Below, piece by piece: positions 42,909-52,766 of a DNA stretch of 64,000 nt. Position numbers and translations under genes: made by a program. The notes under the pieces are model-generated. The model was not told where the DNA came from. It saw only the letters and a program-made list of their open reading frames with translations, and made no database searches. Source of the DNA: Synechococcus sp. AG-679-D13. GTDB lineage: Bacteria > Cyanobacteriota > Cyanobacteriia > PCC-6307 > Cyanobiaceae. Location of the stretch: NCBI GenBank assembly GCA_003210735.1, contig QCUM01000002.1, positions 29,422-93,421 of the forward strand, read 5' to 3'. How positions within the stretch are numbered: position 1 is the stretch's first letter; each line of letters opens with the position of its first letter.

Positions 42909-44098
42909 TGGTGCGGTTGCTGATCAGCACCGGAGAGGTGTCCGGTGATCTGCAGGGCAGCCTGTTGATCAAGGCGTTGAAGCTCGAGGCTGATCGCCGT
43001 GATATGGACCTGGAGCTGCTGGCTCTCGGGGGGGCGCGGATGGAAGCAGCCGGCGCTGAACTGCTCGCGGATACGGCCCCGATGGGAGCGATCGGTTTGT
43101 GGGAGGCACTGCCTTTGATCCTTCCGACTCTGCGCTTGCAGGCCAGGGTGGACCGTCTGTTGAGGCGGAAGGCTCTGGATGGCCTGGTGCTGATTGATTA
43201 CGTCGGTGCCAATGTCAGGCTCGGTCGCAAACTTCGGAGTCAGTACCCGAAGTTGCCGATCACCTATTACATCGCTCCCCAGGAGTGGGCCTGGCGTTTC
43301 GGTGATGGCAGCACCACGGAGCTGCTGGGCTTCACCGATCGGATCCTGGCCATTTTTCCTGCGGAAGCCGAGTTCTATTCCGGCCGCGGTGCCGAAGTGA
43401 CCTGGGTGGGTCACCCGCTGCTCGACCATTACCGGGAGTTACCGGATCGTCTGGACTCCAGGCGGAACCTGGGGCTTGATCCGGACGCACCGGTGCTGCT
43501 GTTGCTACCGGCCTCCCGTCCGCAGGAACTCACCTATCTGATGCCAACCCTGGCTCAGGCTGCAGCCCTGATCCAGCAACGGCATCCCACCCTGCAGGTG
43601 CTGGTGCCTGCAGGGTTATCTCATTTTGAACAGCCATTGCAGAAGGCTCTCGATGCCGCTGGGGTGCGCTCAGCCCGGGTGATTCCAGCCGATCAGGCGG
43701 ATGCTCTGAAGAAGACCCTGGGGGCCGCTGCTGATCTGGCCCTGAGCAAGTCGGGAACCGTGAATCTGGAACTGGCCCTTCAGGGGGTGCCCCAGGTGGT
43801 TGCCTACCGGGTGAGCCGTTTCACGGCGGCCATCGCCAAATATCTGCTTGGATTCAATGTGGAGCACATCTCTCCGGTGAATCTGCTGCTCAAGCAACGG
43901 CTCGTCCCAGAGCTGCTGCAGGACGAGCTCACGGCTGAGGCGCTGGTGGAGCAGGCCCTGCCTCTGCTGGAGAACGGACCGCAACGGCAGCGGATGCTGG
44001 ATGGTTACGGTCAGATGCGCGACACCCTGGGGGCACCGGGCGTGACCGAACGAGCTGCCCAGGCCATTCTCGATCAGGTGAACCCATGCAGCGATTGA
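42908..44098 (+). CDS. lpxB: Lipid-A-disaccharide synthase
   Basis: A 396-aa GT-B glycosyltransferase of family 19 joining UDP-diacylglucosamine with lipid [59 protein letters not shown] and [19 protein letters not shown] are its signature blocks. It is the last lpx gene here and overlaps msrA by 13 bases. Confidence 0.95.
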   Translation: MVRLLISTGEVSGDLQGSLLIKALKLEADRRDMDLELLALGGARMEAAGAELLADTAPMGAIGLWEALPLILPTLRLQARVDRLLRRKALDGLVLIDYVGANVRLGRKLRSQYPKLPITYYIAPQEWAWRFGDGSTTELLGFTDRILAIFPAEAEFYSGRGAEVTWVGHPLLDHYRELPDRLDSRRNLGLDPDAPVLLLLPASRPQELTYLMPTLAQAAALIQQRHPTLQVLVPAGLSHFEQPLQKALDAAGVRSARVIPADQADALKKTLGAAADLALSKSGTVNLELALQGVPQVVAYRVSRFTAAIAKYLLGFNVEHISPVNLLLKQRLVPELLQDELTAEALVEQALPLLENGPQRQRMLDGYGQMRDTLGAPGVTERAAQAILDQVNPCSD

Positions 44099-44703
44099 TT
44101 GCCGTTCTGTTGATCGCCCTGCTGGCGTTCCCGAATCCGGCCTGGGCCGCTCAGGCCACGGCGGTGTTCGCCGGGGGCTGTTTCTGGTGCCTTGAGCACG
44201 ATCTTGAGCACCTCCCAGGGGTGATTGAAGCCACCAGTGGTTACAGCGGCGGCCAGCTGGAACGGCCCACCTATCGCCAGGTGAGCAGCGAAACCACCGG
44301 GCACCAGGAAGCGGTGCAGGTGCGCTTCGATCCCGATCAGATCAGTTATGCCGAGCTGCTCCGCAGTTACTGGCGCAATGTGGATCCCCTCGACGGTGGC
44401 GGTCAGTTCTGTGATCGCGGTGATTCCTATCGCCCGGTGATCTTCACGGCGGATGACGCCCAGTCCCAAGAAGCAAACAGCAGTGCCGAGGCGGCAGCCA
44501 GGGAGTTGGATCAGCCCGTTTCAGCCCTCAAGGTGGAGATCCGACCCGCTGCTCGCTTCTGGCCGGCAGAGGGGTACCACCAGAATTACGCAGAGTTGAA
44601 TTCACTCAAATACAACTTTTACCGCTTTAGTTGTGGACGCGATCGTCGACTGGATGATGTTTGGGGTGACAAGGCCCGTAGCGGCAATCCTTGGAGCGAC
44701 TGA
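44086..44703 (+). CDS. msrA: Exported peptide methionine sulfoxide reductase A
   Basis: A 205-aa MsrA with a signal peptide ([18 protein letters not shown]), so it should repair oxidised Met in the periplasm or lumen. The catalytic motif is GGCFWC (C32, C35) in [34 protein letters not shown] and the closing [11 protein letters not shown] are typical. It overlaps lpxB by 13 bases and the next gene by one (TGATG). Confidence 0.92.
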   Translation: MQRLIAVLLIALLAFPNPAWAAQATAVFAGGCFWCLEHDLEHLPGVIEATSGYSGGQLERPTYRQVSSETTGHQEAVQVRFDPDQISYAELLRSYWRNVDPLDGGGQFCDRGDSYRPVIFTADDAQSQEANSSAEAAARELDQPVSALKVEIRPAARFWPAEGYHQNYAELNSLKYNFYRFSCGRDRRLDDVWGDKARSGNPWSD

Positions 44704-44894
44704 TGACTCTGCAGCTGCTGTTTGCCTTGCTCGTCCCTACGGTGCTTTTGGTGGGGCTGACGTATCTGGTGTCGACGGGGCGGTTGCGCTTTTCGCCTGG
44801 GGCACTGTCTTTGTTGGCTCAACGCCGTGAAATCTGGATGGTGGGAATCATTGCCCTCGTTACAGCCGGCGCCATCAAGGCATTGTTTGGTTGA
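44703..44894 (+). CDS. Small two-span membrane protein (63 aa)
   Basis: From ATG 44703, overlapping the msrA stop. Two hydrophobic helices (LLFALLVPTVLLVGLTYLV; WMVGIIALVTAGAIKALF) flank a basic loop. No known family. It is the last gene of the bamA-lpx-msrA series. Confidence 0.65.
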   Translation: MTLQLLFALLVPTVLLVGLTYLVSTGRLRFSPGALSLLAQRREIWMVGIIALVTAGAIKALFG

Positions 44895-45103
44895 GCACTC
44901 TGGTGGCTGTTGATGCTTTTTCAGGGCCCAATTGAAACGCACTGAAAACGAAAAAAGCCTTAAGAACCATGCATAAAACCTATGGAAAAGATTAAGCGAA
45001 CGAGGCGGCTCAATTCATTCAGTTCCCAGTGAACAGACGGGTTTCCGTCCATCGACGACCATGGAAGCCATGTCTAAGATCCAAAAAAGACAGGAGGAAA
45101 TGT

Positions 45104-45298
45104 ATGTATCTGCTGACCATTAAGGATGGTCTCGGAACCCGCCACATCGGTCCATATCCATCACCGAAGCATGCTTCGGATGATCTGGACAGGGTTTTGG
45201 AGTCGTGCTCTGAACGAGCACGCTGGCAGATTCATGCATTGGAAACACCTGATCGCACCACTGGGGCGGCCCATTTCCCAGCTGCCGTTGCGTCCTGA
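45104..45298 (+). CDS. Hypothetical 64-aa protein
   Basis: ATG 45104 is preceded by AGGAGG at 7 bases, an unusually good ribosome site. The product (MYLLTIKDGLGTRHIGPYPS, then PKHASDDLDRVLESCSERAR) looks like a small alpha/beta domain with a PYPSPKHA loop. No membrane part. Family not recognised. A longer frame from 45029 is likely leader sequence. Confidence 0.6.
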   Translation: MYLLTIKDGLGTRHIGPYPSPKHASDDLDRVLESCSERARWQIHALETPDRTTGAAHFPAAVAS

Positions 45299-45326
45299 AA
45301 CCAGGCCTTTTGAGTTGAAGAAATTT

Positions 45327-45568
45327 CTAGCTGTCTGAAGGACGACGACGAGCGGGGAAGCCTTTGGTCAGGCCGCTTTCAATCATCAGTCCGATGCCGG
45401 CATTGATGCAGATCAGGCTCAGGGTTCCGGTCCAGAACCATTCGCCGGCCTCCCCACCCATCATTTGCACCACTTTGCGGCTCACCGCCTCACCGAAGAG
45501 GCACAAACCCACCGGCAGCAGCAGCACCCCGGCCTGGGCCTTCAGGTACCAGTTCAGTCGGTTGTTGC

Positions 45569-45572
<4 letters not shown>
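45327..45572 (-). CDS. Small two-span membrane protein coupled to pepA
   Basis: An 81-aa protein with two membrane segments (AGVLLLPVGLCLFGEAV and FWTGTLSLICINAGIGLMI) and a basic tail, KGFPARRRP. Its start overlaps the pepA stop (45569-45572, ATGA). Unknown function. Confidence 0.7.
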
Positions 45573-47032
<1,460 letters not shown>

Positions 47033-47080
47033 GGACAGCTCAGGTCAAAAGGCGAGCGTAGCCATCTCCATTGACCACGT

Positions 47081-47527
47081 TTATCGAGCTGGGCAACGCC
47101 GCTCGAGCGCCGCGATGATCAGTGCCTCTGCGTCCGGCTGGCTCTGCAGGCGAAAGGCCTCCTGTTCCAGGGCCTGGTGCTCCTGGCTGTAGTGGTTGTT
47201 CAGCAGGTAGCGAATCCGGCTTTCCACCACCGGGCTGCTCTGGCGATCGAGCTTTAGCAATGTGAGCTGGCCGTCGGGGCAGCTCTGGGCCGCATGAACC
47301 GCCTCATGCAGCAGCACCGGTCGAGTGATGCCGAGATCCCGCACCAGTGGCGAGATTTCGAGCAACTTCCGGCTGGAAATGAAGCGGCCGTAGGCCCCCC
47401 CGGGAGGTTGGAGGACTTCGATCTGGAAACCGTGGCGGAGCAAGGTCTGCTGCAGGGTGGTGAGGTCAGCTGCGATCGCCGGGGCAGGAAGCAGTACGGC
47501 CAACAGCACCAGCAGACGTCGGTTCAT
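47081..47527 (-). CDS. Secreted HExxH-motif protein
   Basis: A 148-aa protein with a signal peptide (LLVLLAVLLPAPAIAA). The mature part contains VLLHEAVHAAQSC, an HExxH zinc-metallopeptidase motif (H74-E75-x-x-H78), and later a Glu-rich helix (EHQALEQEAFRLQ) that could supply the third ligand. It resembles a minimal zincin domain rather than a named peptidase family. Whether it is proteolytic is unproven. It is in the same orientation as, and just before, an hli gene. Confidence 0.6.
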   Translation of the reverse strand: MNRRLLVLLAVLLPAPAIAADLTTLQQTLLRHGFQIEVLQPPGGAYGRFISSRKLLEISPLVRDLGITRPVLLHEAVHAAQSCPDGQLTLLKLDRQSSPVVESRIRYLLNNHYSQEHQALEQEAFRLQSQPDAEALIIAALERRCPAR

Positions 47528-47568
47528 GGATCAGTGGTGAATGGTGTGGCCCACCCGGATCGAATGGG

Positions 47569-47712
47569 TCAGAAACCAATTTGACTAAGGATTCCCTGGC
47601 CAGTGAGTAGCTCGGTGCCAAGGCCAATGACAAAGCCCAGCATTGCTAAACGGCCATTCCAGGTTTCAGCGAAGTTGCTGAAGCCGAATTTGGATTGAGT
47701 TGAAGTCGTCAT
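47569..47712 (-). CDS. hli: High-light-inducible protein (Hlip, single-helix CAB-like)
   Basis: A 47-aa protein reading MTTSTQSKFGFSNFAETWNG, then RLAMLGFVIGLGTELLTGQG. The E-x-x-N-G-R-x-A-M-x-GF chlorophyll-binding motif of the one-helix LHC family is intact. Hlips bind pigment and protect photosystem assembly under strong light. NblS (33494-35542) is a known regulator of hli genes in cyanobacteria. Confidence 0.92.
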   Translation of the reverse strand: MTTSTQSKFGFSNFAETWNGRLAMLGFVIGLGTELLTGQGILSQIGF

Positions 47713-47765
47713 GTTTTTGATTGAGTGGGTGAGCCCCACAGATGTGAGGCTTGGATCTGCAGTAA

Positions 47766-47936
47766 TCAGCCAGCTACAGCTGAAATGCTGTATGGAGCTT
47801 CAGGAGAGCTGGTGGGCATGGGGTCGAGCTTGCCGAGTGCCAATGCTTTGGCGCGGACATACATCTGACTTGATGTGGCACCAGCTGCTTCCATCGCTTT
47901 GGCGACGATGTCCCAGTTACGAACTTCGGTAGACAT
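47766..47936 (-). CDS. Hypothetical 56-aa protein
   Basis: From ATG 47936: MSTEVRNWDIVAKAMEAAGA, TSSQMYVRAKALALGKLDPM, then a Pro/Ser tail. It resembles a short amphipathic helical protein. No ribosome site is obvious. The longer frame to 48095 is unlikely. Family not recognised. The interval 47937-48204 shows no other gene. Confidence 0.5.
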   Translation of the reverse strand: MSTEVRNWDIVAKAMEAAGATSSQMYVRAKALALGKLDPMPTSSPEAPYSISAVAG

Positions 47937-48204
47937 TTGAGGTTGCGTTGAAGATGAAACAACCATCGCCAGCAAGCTGATCTGCCCGTGACGGTGAAAA
48001 CCGACAAGGGACCGAACACGCGAAACGAAACGTTTCCCGCTAAGCCCTCCTGGATCGATCCGGTTCTTATCACTCAACTGAGCTATTTCGGTCAACCATC
48101 AGCTTGGACTGATCAGCTTTGTTCATGGGTAATGGCAAGGACTGTCTGAACAACACGGACGATGTCCAGCGGCGCCGCCTCACGAACGGTTTGAGGTGTG
48201 TTGT

Positions 48205-48498
48205 TCATTCGTTGGTGATGGTTGAGTTGAATTTCTCGATCAGCCCCCTGAAGAAGTCAGACGTGAATGACTGGCTGCCTGCCTTGCGAGCAACCACCTC
48301 GCCGCCCTCAAAGGCCACGAGTGTGGGAGTTGCGACTACGCCGCTGTCTTTGGCGAAGTCTGTCCACTCACCACAGCACTTGGAGTCAGTGATGGTGATC
48401 AAGCCTTCCCAGCCATCAACCTTGGAGAGCTGGCCCTTCACGTATTGGCAGGGGCGGCAGCCTTCTTGAACGAAGAGATGGATTTGTGGGGTGTTCAT
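48205..48498 (-). CDS. Thioredoxin/glutaredoxin-like protein
   Basis: A 97-aa single thioredoxin-fold protein: IHLFVQEGCRPCQYVKGQL with the C14-x-x-C17 active site, ATPTLVAFEGGEVVARKAG with the cis-Pro. It is slightly shorter than thioredoxin and has a longer middle loop with a CC pair (SKCCGEWTD). It probably reduces disulfides in the cytoplasm; its partners are unknown. GAGAGGAA just before the ATG is a good ribosome site. Confidence 0.85.
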   Translation of the reverse strand: MNTPQIHLFVQEGCRPCQYVKGQLSKVDGWEGLITITDSKCCGEWTDFAKDSGVVATPTLVAFEGGEVVARKAGSQSFTSDFFRGLIEKFNSTITNE

Positions 48499-48564
48499 GG
48501 TTCCTCTCAGGTAGTTGTTGGTTGGGCTCGATCACCAGCGGGAATGGCAGGAGCCGATTGCGTT

Positions 48565-48774
48565 TCAGTCGCAGAGGTTTTCGTCTCTGTCTTGGATGGT
48601 GTTGTCGTAGATGGAGCAGTGGATCAGGTCGTTGGCATTGGCAGGCTTGGGGGTCAACACATCCATCGCGAACATCGTCGATGCCGCCATAAGGGCAGCT
48701 GCCACACCACCAGCGAAAGCACCAACAACAGTGCGGTTAAAAGTGCCATCACAAGTGCGATTAAAACTTTTCAT
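48565..48774 (-). CDS. Small hypothetical protein with one hydrophobic segment
   Basis: From ATG 48774, 69 aa: a basic start (MKSFNRTCDGTFNRTVVG), one Ala-rich hydrophobic stretch (AFAGGVAAALMAASTMFAMD) that could be a signal or an anchor, and a polar C-terminal part with two Cys (IHCSIYDN, ENLCD). Unknown family. An upstream ATG at 48831 is also in frame. Confidence 0.45.
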   Translation of the reverse strand: MKSFNRTCDGTFNRTVVGAFAGGVAAALMAASTMFAMDVLTPKPANANDLIHCSIYDNTIQDRDENLCD

Positions 48775-48907
48775 CTGCTCAACTCGTCTGATAACAACAT
48801 CGCTGCAGGACGTTGTGAGCACATCCCCCATTCGATTGATTGCTCTGGGCGATTCATGGGGTTTGTATCCCCCGTCCGGTTATTGACGGAAGCCTGCTTC
48901 TGTCAAC

Positions 48908-48932
48908 AAAAACCCCGCCATTGCTGACGGGG
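48908..48932 (-). terminator. Terminator of the Cys-rich gene, copy 1 of a repeated element
   Basis: On the minus strand CCCCGTC pairs with GGCGGGG around a six-base loop, followed by five T. It lies downstream of the gene ending at 49066. The same 25-base sequence is found again at 49810-49834. Confidence 0.75.
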
Positions 48933-49065
48933 GGAAGTGAGTGTGGTTTCCTCGGGAGATGGATAGCGACTCATAATTCCCACTACTTTCATCTTGTTAG
49001 TTTTTATTGCTCACAGCCCCGTGTAGAGGCATCAGGAGGCTTCCTGAGTAAGTCTGTCTCTCAAT

Positions 49066-49680
49066 TTATTTTTTCAGGGGGTCGGCGGATAACTTGATGC
49101 GTTGTTGCTCTGCTGCTGCAGGGTTAGCGTCAGCCCACGTCTTCATTGCAGGGTTGGCATCTAGATAGGCGTTCCAGTCGCAACCGAACGGTGCAAGTTT
49201 GTCGGAGCACTTGGGTCGCTTCGCCTCAGCTTCGATGGCCCGCCAATTGTCTTCTGCGTGTTCGCAGCTGGAGTTCCAACCTTTCTTGGGCGCAACGGAA
49301 GGACAGTTGCTTGTTTCCTCAACCTTGACGGTGGCACCAAGGCGCAGAATTCCTACCTGCAACTCGTCCTTCCAGAGGTTGTAATTGTTTCCGCAACGCC
49401 AGGTGGACTTGCCCGCGACAAGAGGTTCGTGATGACCGCCGCCTAAACCAACCCAGTCGCAGTAAACCCGCTGACATTTCCCATCACCGACATACGCATG
49501 ATTGGCGGGGCACTTGTTACCGAGATATTCAGGGGTTCCGGCTTGGGCTTCAACGCATCCGCGATAGTCGGCTGCCTGAATACACATTTTGTGGATCTCC
49601 GGTGCTATGTCACCAGCTGCCGCAGCAGGGATTGCTCCAGCAATAAGAGCGCTTGCGGCTAACAGTTTCATATGAATCAT
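49066..49680 (-). CDS. Secreted Cys-rich hypothetical protein
   Basis: A protein of about 205 aa from ATG 49680 (or 49671), with a signal peptide (MKLLAASALIAGAIPAAAAG). The mature part contains about eleven Cys (IHKMCIQAADYRGC, GNKCPANHAYVGDGKCQRVY, CDWVG, WRCGNN, SNCPSV, SSCEHAE, PKCSDK, FGCDWN), suggesting several disulfides in the periplasm or outside the cell. Its C-terminal part is helical and Ala-rich. No family recognised. Confidence 0.65.
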   Translation of the reverse strand: MIHMKLLAASALIAGAIPAAAAGDIAPEIHKMCIQAADYRGCVEAQAGTPEYLGNKCPANHAYVGDGKCQRVYCDWVGLGGGHHEPLVAGKSTWRCGNNYNLWKDELQVGILRLGATVKVEETSNCPSVAPKKGWNSSCEHAEDNWRAIEAEAKRPKCSDKLAPFGCDWNAYLDANPAMKTWADANPAAAEQQRIKLSADPLKK

Positions 49681-49809
49681 GTGATTGTTAGGCTCTCTCC
49701 CTGCGAATATTATCGCTGGTGTTGCTAACTGACACATCTTTAGATCGAGTGATTTATGCGGGGCTTCGCATCCCTCGACTGGTTTGGCCCTGAAGGCTTC
49801 TAAGCAACT

Positions 49810-49834
49810 AAAAACCCCGCCATTGCTGACGGGG
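49810..49834 (-). terminator. Terminator, copy 2 of the repeated element
   Basis: Identical over 25 bases to 48908-48932, in the same orientation and 902 bases away. It lies upstream of the Cys-rich gene, where no clear minus-strand gene ends, so it may be a relic of a duplicated gene end or part of a dispersed repeat. Confidence 0.6.
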
Positions 49835-49837
49835 CGA

Positions 49838-50320
49838 ATGGTTGATCTGCAGGACTTTGATCCGGGCGTTGCGATCTATGCGCAATGGAAAGTTGGTCGG
49901 TCCTTAAAAGCTTTTTTGTCAACCAGCTGTGTCACTTACAAGAAGGATCTGGCCATGGAATTGGTTTCGCTGCAAGCTGAATGGATGAGCTTTTCTGGAA
50001 TTGTCCTGTAGCTGCGTTGACCTCGGCCGACTTGACGTTGTGCCTCTGTTCAGCGATCTGGCAACAGAACAGCTTCAGCGCCGTTTGTAGCGCTACTGCA
50101 GCAAGAGGCTCAGTTTGCTTTGGCTCTGGCACGTCTCGAGACCTCGGGACTGAGGGGTCTCAATCAGCGCTTCGCCTTGCAAACCGCTGATGCCACCACA
50201 CGATGTCTAGATGCCTTGGCTTATTTGTCTCGCAAGACCGGGCCGTTAGCCAAGCCCACTGATCGCAGGCTTGGCGCGGGAAACGGTTTTTTAACAACCT
50301 TGTTATCAGTGCCTGTCTGA
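49838..50320 (+). pseudogene. Probable decayed gene
   Basis: Coding-like stretches are broken by stops and a frame change. From ATG 49838 a frame reads MVDLQDFDPGVAIYAQWKVG and stops at 50011. A second frame reads DVVPLFSDLATEQLQRR and stops near 50090. One base out of phase the sequence continues as VALLQQEAQFALALARLETS through FALQTADATTRCLDALAYLS to 50320. Restoring one base at about 50088-50091 would join the last two parts. No family recognised; chance cannot be excluded. Confidence 0.35.
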
Positions 50321-51023
50321 TGCGTTGGCAAGACTGCACCGCAGGACTTGGGCCAAAGAGGAAGGCCGCCCTTCCCGGTGGAAAGACGGCCTAGCTCGCT
50401 CGTTTGTGCATGGTTCAACCCATCACTTCAGGAAAGAGAGAGGGTCGAAGCGTCTGGCTCAAGGCGCCCTGGGGCCATTTGCTCTAGGGAATGGGTCGTT
50501 TTCTCCGAGGGCACCTGGGGCGGTGCAAGTGGAGCGTCGCTTGGCGTGACGTAGCTGATGTGTACCTAGCCAAACGACCAACCCTGGTCATTCTTGAGAC
50601 TGTTGGAGCAGGGGCCAGAAAGTCAGTCTGCTTCTGTGATCTGCTCAGGTGGAGTGTCGTCCGTCAAGGCTCCTCCGATCTCGCTGTGCTCACTCTCGTC
50701 AGGGGACGCACACAATGCCATCGGCAAAAACGCTCATTTCGCGCGGGGCGCGGAACATTTGATTCCAGCGGGGCCGCAGCTTGCTCTGATAGGGCATCGG
50801 TTCCTTGACCGAAATAGCGCAACCGATGGATCTGTCCGGGTTCATTCGGGTCAGAAGATGGCGGCCTGATGCAGCTTCTCCATCAGCTGCTCACCCTCCA
50901 GGGGAAGATCGATCCGCCTTTCGCTCATCAGTTCAATAGTTAACTTGCTCCTTAGAAGAGCAAGCGATCAAACGAGGGGACTAGAGCTCTTAACGGGTCA
51001 TCGTTGACTTAGTTGATCGGAAG
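50321..51023. other. Gene-poor interval
   Basis: About 700 bases without a convincing gene. Open frames here lack ribosome sites and natural composition. A GC-rich inverted repeat near 50369-50393 (GGCCG with CGGCC and an inner TTCC/GGAA) could be a leftward terminator. It may be residual sequence from decayed genes. Confidence 0.5.
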
Positions 51024-51128
51024 TTAATCTTCCAAGATCTTGTCAGAGTGCAGAATTTTCCACTCACCATTATCCCAGGTAACGAGGTAGAACTCCTCGG
51101 AGATTTGGCGGTACTTAGCTTTATCCAT
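51024..51128 (-). CDS. Possible 34-aa micro-protein
   Basis: From ATG 51128, preceded by GAGGT, the frame reads MDKAKYRQISEEFYLVTWDN, then GEWKILHSDKILED. The alternation of strands and helix and the aromatic residues look like real protein, possibly the end of a longer lost gene, since the frame stays open upstream to 51287. Confidence 0.35.
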   Translation of the reverse strand: MDKAKYRQISEEFYLVTWDNGEWKILHSDKILED

Positions 51129-51410
51129 GACCTCATGTAAACATATGTAAAGGCATGGTCTGGTGCTGTCTGATACCTCCCGTGTCCACTGATGTTGCGG
51201 AGCCGTGATCCGCTGATGTGCGGCGTTGTTATGGGATTGGGTGTTGCCCTCAGCCCACAGGCCGCTTTCACGTTTTCTATTCCGCAATGCCTTTGAGGCA
51301 GAGCAGTCCGTTCAGCGTGAAGTCCCCAGTGCCGTGACTGCGACGCTCAGCGAGTTAGGCAGCCACATCCTTGAGCCATCGTCCAGCAACAGAGTGGTCA
51401 TCATCCATTG

Positions 51411-51563
51411 TTGAAGCTCTTGCGTCTCGTCAACGACACCCGAGAGACCGTCCGCGATGTTGTCGATACCAGTGGCATCAAGGGGAGCTATCAGGAGAGT
51501 CGTTGTTATCTGGCAAAGGACGTTCCCATTTCTGAGAACACCAAAAAAGAGAGCTGCCGATAG
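51411..51563 (+). CDS. Possible 50-aa hypothetical protein
   Basis: A frame from TTG 51411 (KLLRLVNDTRETVRDVVDTS, GIKGSYQESRCYLAKDVPIS) whose stop lies in a hairpin at 51552-51569. Amino-acid composition is natural, but the start is weak. It could be the C-terminal part of a degraded gene. Confidence 0.3.
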   Translation: MKLLRLVNDTRETVRDVVDTSGIKGSYQESRCYLAKDVPISENTKKESCR

Positions 51564-51569
51564 GCAGCT
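51543..51569 (-). terminator. Hairpin upstream of the cyAbrB gene
   Basis: A 7-bp stem (AGCTGCC with GGCAGCT, loop GATA). On the minus strand six T occur three bases after the stem, so it may act as a leftward terminator. On the plus strand it may separate the regulator gene at 51633 from upstream transcription. Confidence 0.5.
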
Positions 51570-51632
51570 AAAGGGATTGCATCTGTGAAAGATGTATGGG
51601 CATACTGATTCATATCGTCACCTCAACAATCG

Positions 51633-51995
51633 ATGCTTACTGGATCTGACCTGCTCGCAAAAGTGAAGGAGCTGGGTGACATAGCCAAGTCAGAGCTCGT
51701 AAGAGAGTGCGGCTATGTCTCGACGAAAAAGGATGGTGGAGAGCGTTTGAATTTCACCTCCTTCTATGAGGCACTGCTGGAAGCCAAAGGTGTCAGCCTT
51801 GGTGGAGATGGGGCTGTAGGCAAGGGCGGACGCAAGCTCAGCTACACCGCCAAGGTTCAGGGCAACGGCAACCTCTTGGTGGGCAAGGCCTACACAGCGA
51901 TGCTGGATCTGTCGCCAGGAGATGAGTTTGATATCAAGCTTGGTAAGAAAGCCATTCGTCTCATCCCTGTTGGTGGAAGCGAAGAAGAGGAGTGA
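51633..51995 (+). CDS. Cyanobacterial AbrB-like transcriptional regulator
   Basis: A 120-aa protein. MLTGSDLLAKVKELGDIAKS, ELVRECGYVSTKKDGGERLN and FTSFYEALLEAKG are the N-terminal part of cyAbrB proteins; the C-terminal AbrB-type DNA-binding domain is GKAYTAMLDLSPGDEFDIKL, followed by an acidic tail. cyAbrB regulators bind many promoters and affect nitrogen and carbon metabolism. A strong terminator follows 35 bases after its stop. Confidence 0.9.
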   Translation: MLTGSDLLAKVKELGDIAKSELVRECGYVSTKKDGGERLNFTSFYEALLEAKGVSLGGDGAVGKGGRKLSYTAKVQGNGNLLVGKAYTAMLDLSPGDEFDIKLGKKAIRLIPVGGSEEEE

Positions 51996-52029
51996 GGATG
52001 ACGGCTAACCGATAGCCCTTTGCTCTTGT

Positions 52030-52057
52030 CCCCATCTCAAATGAGGTGGGGTTTTTT
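52030..52057 (+). terminator. cyAbrB terminator
   Basis: A 10-bp stem (CCCCATCTCA with TGAGGTGGGG, one G-T pair) followed by six T, placed between the cyAbrB stop (51995) and the convergent gene ending at 52056. Confidence 0.9.
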
Positions 52058-52280
52058 ATTGCTTTGCCTCGGCATAGGTATCGAAGCGAGGTGAGCAGAC
52101 GTCACGCCCGCTGTCGTGGAGACGTCCCTGCCATTGGCAGAAGGATGCACCATTGCGCACAACCAGGGTTGTTGAAGACTGCTTGGTTGATGACCAGCTT
52201 GCCGCTATTGAGAAGGTGAGCGTCTGGGCTAGGAGGAGTCGTTGTCGAAGAAGATCGACATGGCGCTGTTGTTGATGCAT
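52056..52280 (-). CDS. Hypothetical 74-aa protein
   Basis: From ATG 52280: a short basic-Gln start (MHQQQRHVDLLRQRLLLAQT), a Ser/Thr-rich stretch and a C-terminal segment, VVRNGASFCQWQGRLHDSGR. The N-terminus could be a poor signal sequence. No family recognised. It converges on the cyAbrB terminator. Confidence 0.45.
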   Translation of the reverse strand: MHQQQRHVDLLRQRLLLAQTLTFSIAASWSSTKQSSTTLVVRNGASFCQWQGRLHDSGRDVCSPRFDTYAEAKQ

Positions 52281-52431
52281 GGTTCGCCTATTGGATTTCA
52301 TCTGCGTTGCTGGGACGAAAAAACCGCACATACCTGAAACTGGTCCAGAAAGAGCGCACTGACCCCACGCCTAACGAAGCTCCCGTCAGCCTTTGAAGAA
52401 GCGCTGTCTCCAAAGTAGGGACTATCTGATC

Positions 52432-52509
52432 GTGATTGTCTCTCTATTGGTTTTGGCGGTATTACTTGTGTGGGGAGTGGTGAGGAAAGCGTGTAAGTCC
52501 AAGGAGTAA
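52432..52509 (+). CDS. Possible 25-aa membrane micro-protein
   Basis: From GTG 52432 the frame encodes one hydrophobic helix (VIVSLLVLAVLLVWGVV) and a Lys-rich end (RKACKSKE). The amphipathic layout is typical of single-span micro-proteins, but such short frames also occur by chance. No ribosome site seen. Confidence 0.25.
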   Translation: MIVSLLVLAVLLVWGVVRKACKSKE

Positions 52510-52550
52510 AAACCTATTTAATCGGTCAAGCGATTGGAGATGGCTACAGC

Positions 52551-52766
52551 TCAGTCGCCAGTGGCGTGGACGAAAGGGGTCTTCTTGAGCATTTGTAGCT
52601 TGATTGGCAGGTCATCAACAGAGTTAAGGAAGACCTCTTGCCCTGTCTTGTCTGGCTGTTCTTTGCGCCAGCCAATGTGTTCTATGAAGATACGGCAGGT
52701 GTCACACGGTTTGCCGTTTTCAGGCTTTGTCTGTGTGCGTATTTGAGTCCATAGAGGATCAGTCAT
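52551..52766 (-). CDS. Hypothetical 71-aa protein with CxxC motif
   Basis: From ATG 52766: KPENGKPCDTCRIFIEHIGW contains a C-x-x-C pair that could bind metal, followed by a helical, charged part (EVFLNSVDDLPIKLQMLKK). No family recognised. Confidence 0.45.
   Translation of the reverse strand: MTDPLWTQIRTQTKPENGKPCDTCRIFIEHIGWRKEQPDKTGQEVFLNSVDDLPIKLQMLKKTPFVHATGD

Noticed and set aside
50325..50554. Two overlapping plus-strand frames rich in Arg/Gly/Ser
   Set aside because: No ribosome site, composition typical of chance frames, and they run through an inverted repeat.
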